From positions 1,426,001 through 1,490,000 of the forward strand of contig NZ_CP126738.1 of the NCBI RefSeq assembly GCF_030246865.1: 64,000 nucleotides of DNA. The letters are read 5' to 3'. Positions 59,948-64,000 of the stretch are shown in pieces. The DNA comes from Microbacterium sp. zg-B96. GTDB lineage: Bacteria; Actinomycetota; Actinomycetes; Actinomycetales; Microbacteriaceae. The notes under the pieces are model-generated. The model was not told the DNA's origin. It was given only the letters and a program-made list of their open reading frames with translations, and made no database searches. Both the position numbers and the translations under genes were made by a program. How positions within the stretch are numbered: the stretch's first letter is position 1; every line of letters starts with the position of its first letter.

Positions 59948-60520
59948 ATGGCGTCGCCGTTCCTCTACTTCCCCGGTGGGCCGCTGTCGGCTGCCGAACT
60001 GGCGGCGGCGCGCCTGGACGGCGACGTCGTGGAAGTCGGCGAGGGCTACATGCCCGCCGATGCCGTCGAGACCTACGAACTGCGTGCCGGTTCGCTCGCC
60101 CCGCTGGTGGGCGACGCTCTCGCCGCGACCCACCTCAGCGCGGCCTGGGTGCACGGTGCACTGGACGAGCCGCCGACCCGCCACGCCGTGCAGCGCATCA
60201 CGGTGCGTCGCCTGTCGCAGGTGATCGATCTGCGGGTGCGTTACCGTGACCTGCGGCTGCCGCCCGAGGACGTCACGGTCATCTGCGGCGTCGCCGTCAC
60301 CACTCCCGCGCGCACGCTGGCCGACCTCGTCCGCTCCCGCGACGACGCCGACCGTGCCGGAGCGCTGCGCATGATCTCCCATCGACCCGCCCTCATCGAC
60401 GCCGCGCTGGCGTGGCTGGCCCTGAGCGGACCGGTGCACGACAAACGACCGGCAGCTCAGTTCCTGCGCGAGCGTCGGGAGGACGCGAACGTCGGGTGCC
60501 CGATGGTCAGGACGAGGTGA
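59948..60520 (+). CDS. AbiEi-like domain protein (unknown function)
   Basis: A 190-residue protein with the AbiEi-like pattern [17 protein letters not shown], then [17 protein letters not shown], shared in outline with the DUF559 protein at 55273 but without the endonuclease segment. It may be a stand-alone transcriptional-regulator-like module; no partner toxin is adjacent. ATG 59948 fits the first conserved residues; ATG 59930 is an alternative. Neither has a clear ribosome binding site. Its 3' end overlaps the convergent relA gene by 14 bp. Confidence 0.62.
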   Translation: MASPFLYFPGGPLSAAELAAARLDGDVVEVGEGYMPADAVETYELRAGSLAPLVGDALAATHLSAAWVHGALDEPPTRHAVQRITVRRLSQVIDLRVRYRDLRLPPEDVTVICGVAVTTPARTLADLVRSRDDADRAGALRMISHRPALIDAALAWLALSGPVHDKRPAAQFLRERREDANVGCPMVRTR

Positions 60521-62753
60521 CGCGGTAGACGTCGTAGACGGCGTCGATGCGGCGAACCGCGTTCAGTACGCGGTCCAGATGCACGGTGTCGCCCATCTCG
60601 AACACGAAGCGGCTGATCGCCAGCCGGTCGTTGGTCGTCGAGACGCTCGCCGAGAGGATGTTGACGTGATGCTCGCTGAGCACACGGGTCACGTCGCTGA
60701 GCAGGCCGGAGCGATCGAGGGCCTCCACCTGGATGTGCACCAGGAACAGGCTCTTGGTCGTGGGGGCCCACTCGACATCGATGAGTCGCTCGCGATCGGC
60801 CATGAGCGCCTGCACGTTCGTGCAGTCCGCCCGGTGCACCGAGACCCCGCTGCCGCGCGTGACGAAGCCGATCACCTGATCGCCGGGCACCGGAGTGCAG
60901 CACTTCGCCAGCTTGACGAGGATGTCCGGTGCGCCGCGTACGAGGATGCCGGAGTCACTGCTGCGCGGCTGGCGGGACCGACCGACGTGCGGTAGGTCGA
61001 TGGGACCGGTCGTGGTGTCGTGGCTGACCAGCGAGGTGACCTTCTCGATCACCGACTGGGTGGAGACGTGCCCCTCGCCGACAGCGGCGTACAGTGCCGA
61101 CACGTCCTCGTAGCGCAGCTGGTGCGCGACATCGGCGAACGAGTCCTGACTCATCAGACGCTGCAGCGGCAGGTTCTGGCGGCGCATCGCCCGTGCGATG
61201 GCCTCCTTGCCCTGCTCGATCGCCTCTTCGCGGCGCTCCTTGGTGAACCAGCCGCGGATCTTGCTGCGCGCACGCGTGCTCTTGACGAAGCTCAGCCAGT
61301 CCTGGCTGGGGCCGGCATCGGGGTTCTTCGAGGTGAACACCTCGACAACGTCGCCGCTCTTGAGCTCGGACTCCAGCGGCACCAGGCGGCCGTTGACCTT
61401 CGCACCCATGGTGCGGTGGCCCACTTCCGTGTGCACGGCGTACGCGAAGTCGACCGGGGTGGCCCCGGCGGTCAGTCCGATCACGCGACCCTTGGGCGTG
61501 AAGACGTAGACCTCTTTCGCGCCGATCTCGAAGCGCAGCGAGTCCAGGAACTCCCCCGGGTCGGCCGTCTCGGCCTGCCAGTCGGAGATGTGGGCGAGCC
61601 ACGCCATGTCGGATTCGACCGACTTGGGGTCGATCTTCCCGCCGGCCATCCGCTCCTTGTACTTCCAATGCGCCGCAACGCCGTACTCGGCCTGCTGGTG
61701 CATCTCGTTGGTGCGGATCTGGATCTCCACCGTGCGTCCGCCAGGACCGATGACGGTCGTGTGCAGCGACTGATAGAGATTGAACTTGGGCGTGGCGATG
61801 TAGTCCTTGAACCGGCCGGGCAGCGGCGTCCAGCGGGCATGCAGGGCGCCGAGCACGGCATAGCAGTCGCGCACGGTGTTCACCAGAACGCGGATGCCGA
61901 TGAGGTCGTAGATGTCGTCGAACTCGCGACCTCGGACGACCATCTTCTGGTACACGGAGTACAGCTGCTTGGGGCGGCCCATGATGCGGCCGCGGATGCG
62001 CAGTTCCCGCAGATCCGACTCGACGGCTTCGATCACGGACTGCACGTACTGCTCGCGCTGCGGGGTGCGCTGTTTGACGAGACTGTCGATCTCGGCGTAG
62101 AGCTTCGGGTGCAGCACCGCGAACGAGAGGTCTTCCAGCTCTGACTTCACAGCCTGGATGCCGAGCCGATGTGCCAGCGGAGCGTAGATCTCGAGAGTCT
62201 CGGTCGCCTTCTTCTGCGCCTTCTCGGGCGGGACGAATCCCCACGTGCGCGCGTTGTGCAGGCGGTCGGCCAGCTTGATCAGCAGCACGCGGATGTCGCG
62301 CGACATCGCGACGATCATCTTGCGCACGGTCTCGGCCTGTGCCGCATCGCCGTACTTGACCTTGTCGAGCTTGGTGACGCCGTCCACGAGCATCGCGACT
62401 TCGTCGCCGAAGTCGGCGGTGAGCTGGTCAAGCGGGTAGTCGGTGTCCTCGACGGTGTCGTGCAGCAGGGCGGCGGCGATCGCGCGAGGTCCCAGACCCA
62501 GGTCGGCGAGGATCTGCGCGACGGCGAGGGGGTGGGTGATGTACGGCTCGCCACTCTGCCGCTTCTGACCCTCGTGGGCCTGATCGGCGGTCGCGTAGGC
62601 GCGTTCGATGATCGCCAGATCACCCTTGGGGTGATGCGTCCGCACCGTGCGCAGCAGTTGGTTGACGTCATCGCGACGCGCCGCGCGCGAGAAGATGCGG
62701 GGTACGAGGCGGCGCAGTGACGACGTTTGGGCGGCAGGCACCGTCTCTGTCAT
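60507..62753 (-). CDS. relA: Bifunctional (p)ppGpp synthetase/hydrolase (Rel)
   Basis: The 748-residue stringent-response enzyme. The N-terminal HD hydrolase domain has [34 protein letters not shown] and [11 protein letters not shown]; the synthetase domain follows, with [14 protein letters not shown] and [10 protein letters not shown]. The C-terminal TGS domain ([19 protein letters not shown]), zinc-finger-like [13 protein letters not shown] and ACT domain ([15 protein letters not shown]) sense uncharged tRNA on the ribosome. The intact HD motifs show it can both make and degrade ppGpp. GGAGG precedes ATG 62753 and TAGAAT lies about 33 nt upstream. Confidence 0.97.
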   Translation of the reverse strand: MTETVPAAQTSSLRRLVPRIFSRAARRDDVNQLLRTVRTHHPKGDLAIIERAYATADQAHEGQKRQSGEPYITHPLAVAQILADLGLGPRAIAAALLHDTVEDTDYPLDQLTADFGDEVAMLVDGVTKLDKVKYGDAAQAETVRKMIVAMSRDIRVLLIKLADRLHNARTWGFVPPEKAQKKATETLEIYAPLAHRLGIQAVKSELEDLSFAVLHPKLYAEIDSLVKQRTPQREQYVQSVIEAVESDLRELRIRGRIMGRPKQLYSVYQKMVVRGREFDDIYDLIGIRVLVNTVRDCYAVLGALHARWTPLPGRFKDYIATPKFNLYQSLHTTVIGPGGRTVEIQIRTNEMHQQAEYGVAAHWKYKERMAGGKIDPKSVESDMAWLAHISDWQAETADPGEFLDSLRFEIGAKEVYVFTPKGRVIGLTAGATPVDFAYAVHTEVGHRTMGAKVNGRLVPLESELKSGDVVEVFTSKNPDAGPSQDWLSFVKSTRARSKIRGWFTKERREEAIEQGKEAIARAMRRQNLPLQRLMSQDSFADVAHQLRYEDVSALYAAVGEGHVSTQSVIEKVTSLVSHDTTTGPIDLPHVGRSRQPRSSDSGILVRGAPDILVKLAKCCTPVPGDQVIGFVTRGSGVSVHRADCTNVQALMADRERLIDVEWAPTTKSLFLVHIQVEALDRSGLLSDVTRVLSEHHVNILSASVSTTNDRLAISRFVFEMGDTVHLDRVLNAVRRIDAVYDVYRVTSS

Positions 62754-62785
62754 GTGCTCACCTCCGGTTAACTGTCAACCCGCTT

Positions 62786-62791
62786 ATTCTA
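62786..62791 (-). promoter_or_regulatory. Candidate -10 box for relA
   Basis: TAGAAT on the minus strand, in the 67-bp gap between secF and relA, gives a leader of about 26 nt with the GGAGGTGA ribosome binding site. Confidence 0.45.
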
Positions 62792-62820
62792 CGTCCGGCC
62801 GGTTGGCGAACGCCTGAACG

Positions 62821-63810
62821 TCACTCTTCGCCGAGAGCGAGGGCACGCGCTGCGCGCGTCCGGGCATCGCGTTCCTTGATCGCCGGCTCGCTCTCGCGCA
62901 GCAGCGAGTAAAGCGGTGCAGCGACGAACAGGGTGGAGTATGCCGCGACGATCGTGCCGACGAAGATCGACAGCGAGATGTCGGTGAGGGTCTGCGCACC
63001 GAGCCACAGCGCACCGATGAACAGGATCGCGCCGGTGGGGAGGATCGCCACGATCGTGGTGTTGATCGAGCGCACCAGGGTCTGGTTCACCGCGAGGTTG
63101 ACCGATTCGCCGAAGAGGCGCCCGGACATCTCGCCGTCCTCCAGCGTGTTCTCCCTGATCTTGTCGAACACCACCGTCGTGTCGTACAGCGCGTAGGAGA
63201 GGATCGTGAGGAACCCGATCACCGCCGCCGGGGAGATCTCGAACCCGCAGAGGGCGTAGACGCCCACCGTGATGATCAGCACGTCGACCAGGCCGATGAT
63301 GGCCGCGGCCGACATCTTCCAGGTGCGGAAGTACAGCGCGAGGATCAGGAAGGTCAGCGCGAGGAAGATCGCCAGGCCCCACAGCGACTGACGGGTGACA
63401 TCGGCGCCCCAGCTGGGACCGATGAACGAGGAAGTCACCTCGGCCGCATCGACGCCGTAGGCCTGCGCGAGGGCGGCGGAGACATCGAACGTCTCGGCAT
63501 CCGTCATCTGGTCGGTCTGCACGCGGATCGCTTCGCCGCCGATGGTCGTGACCTTCGTCGTGGCGTCGGGGACGACCGACTGCACTGCTTCGGTTGCCAG
63601 CGCCTGGTCGGTCTCGGCGACGTTGGAGACGGTGAACTGCGAGCCGCCGGTGAACTCGATCGAGAACTGGATGGGGCGCAGCAGCGGCACCAGGGCCGAA
63701 CCGATCACCAGGATGGCCGCGAGGATGAACCACACGCGACGCTTGCCAACGAACGGGAACGAGGTCTTGCCGGTGTAGAGGTCGTTGCCGACGCTGCTCA
63801 TGGTGCGCAT
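62821..63810 (-). CDS. secF: Protein translocase subunit SecF
   Basis: The 329-residue membrane protein works with SecD and YajC to drive export by SecYEG. It has an N-terminal transmembrane helix (VWFILAAILVIGSALVPL), the periplasmic domain starting FSIEFTGGSQFTV, and five more helices including LALTFLILALYFR and the conserved GFLTILSYALYDTTVVFDKIREN. ATG 63810 has AAGGAGG ten nucleotides upstream and shares one base with the secD stop; ATG 63801 is a possible shorter start. It is 67 bp from relA, a conserved actinobacterial pairing. Confidence 0.96.
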   Translation of the reverse strand: MRTMSSVGNDLYTGKTSFPFVGKRRVWFILAAILVIGSALVPLLRPIQFSIEFTGGSQFTVSNVAETDQALATEAVQSVVPDATTKVTTIGGEAIRVQTDQMTDAETFDVSAALAQAYGVDAAEVTSSFIGPSWGADVTRQSLWGLAIFLALTFLILALYFRTWKMSAAAIIGLVDVLIITVGVYALCGFEISPAAVIGFLTILSYALYDTTVVFDKIRENTLEDGEMSGRLFGESVNLAVNQTLVRSINTTIVAILPTGAILFIGALWLGAQTLTDISLSIFVGTIVAAYSTLFVAAPLYSLLRESEPAIKERDARTRAARALALGEE

Positions 63811-64000
63811 CAGTGGTCGCCCTCCTTCGTGCGGATCGAATCGCTTCCGCGCTTGCTGGCGGCCAACTCGGCTTGCTTGCGCTCGGCGATCGTCTGCCGC
63901 CGTTCGGCCTCGCCCTTGGCGCGGCTCGCGCGCTTTCCGGCCGCGCCCTTGGCCGCGATCGTGGGATTGCGGAACTGCGCGCGCCCCCGGTAGACCGCGC
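63810..64000 (-). CDS. secD: Protein translocase subunit SecD, C-terminal fragment (window edge)
   Basis: The last 62 codons of an open frame run from the right edge to TGA at 63812-63810, sharing one base with the secF ATG (TGATG). The encoded tail starts AVYRGRAQFRNPTI and continues as a strongly basic, Lys/Arg/Ala/Glu-rich cytoplasmic extension ending TKEGDH, as in actinobacterial SecD after its last transmembrane helix. The assignment rests on the secD-secF order and this tail; the start lies outside the window. Confidence 0.75.
   Translation of the reverse strand, partial: AVYRGRAQFRNPTIAAKGAAGKRASRAKGEAERRQTIAERKQAELAASKRGSDSIRTKEGDH

Noticed and set aside
58189..59949. 586-codon minus-strand frame with Cys/Gly/Leu-rich repeats opposite the DUF349 gene
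   Set aside because: The repeats are the reverse complement of the Glu/Ala/Pro tract; the DUF349 frame has a promoter, a ribosome binding site, a terminator and family similarity.
62773..62778. TTGACA as the -35 element of relA
   Set aside because: It lies downstream of the TAGAAT box and only 20 nt from the start codon, with no -10 box at the right distance after it.

Overview
The window is chromosomal DNA from a high-GC actinobacterium, most likely a member of the Microbacteriaceae close to Microbacterium. The gene order (polA, ANTAR regulator, pyk, gltD-gltB, lgt, trpABC, hisIFGE, rpe, rsmB, fmt, priA, metK, rpoZ, gmk, pyrF, carBA, pyrCBR, nusB, efp, aroQBKCE, mltG, ruvX, alaS, rpsD, rarA, relA, secF-secD) matches the conserved actinobacterial core. 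The genus is an inference from order and composition. No prophage, insertion sequence, CRISPR array or plasmid function was seen.

Almost every gene is on the minus strand. Reading from the right edge leftwards: secD (cut by the edge) and secF for protein export; relA for (p)ppGpp; rarA for replication repair; rpsD; the alaS-ruvX-mltG-aroE-aroC-aroK-aroB-GNAT string (shikimate pathway plus cell-wall and tRNA-charging genes); aroQ; efp-nusB; an SNF2 helicase; a metallo-beta-lactamase/Rieske fusion; a tightly overlapped pyrimidine operon (pyrR-pyrB-pyrC-membrane protein-carA-carB-pyrF-gmk); rpoZ-metK-priA-fmt-rsmB; rpe; the histidine-tryptophan string (hisE-hisG-hisF-hisI-membrane protein-HGxxPAAW protein-trpC-trpB-trpA); lgt; gltB-gltD; pyk; an ANTAR response regulator; polA; a DUF885 metalloprotein and an LLM-class flavin oxidoreductase. 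Plus-strand genes are few: a phosphoribosyltransferase, a hotdog thioesterase, tRNA-Leu(CAA), a DUF559/AbiEi-like protein, a small Pro/Thr-tailed membrane protein, a DUF349 protein and a short AbiEi-like protein.

Many genes overlap by 1, 4 or 8 nt (ATGA, GTGA or TGATG junctions), which implies translational coupling in the pyr, his-trp and aro strings. A PyrR-binding RNA loop sits directly before the pyrR ribosome binding site and explains control of the pyr operon. Eight genes have a TANNNT box exactly six nucleotides before the start codon, the geometry of leaderless mRNAs.

The most unusual signals are not genes: a seven-base word, GGATGCC/GGCATCC, found roughly 110 times in both orientations and across coding and non-coding DNA; four separate intergenic palindromic elements; and departures from conserved gene order (no trpE in the trp string, no bldD between nusB and pyrR, an integration-host-factor domain fused to guanylate kinase).
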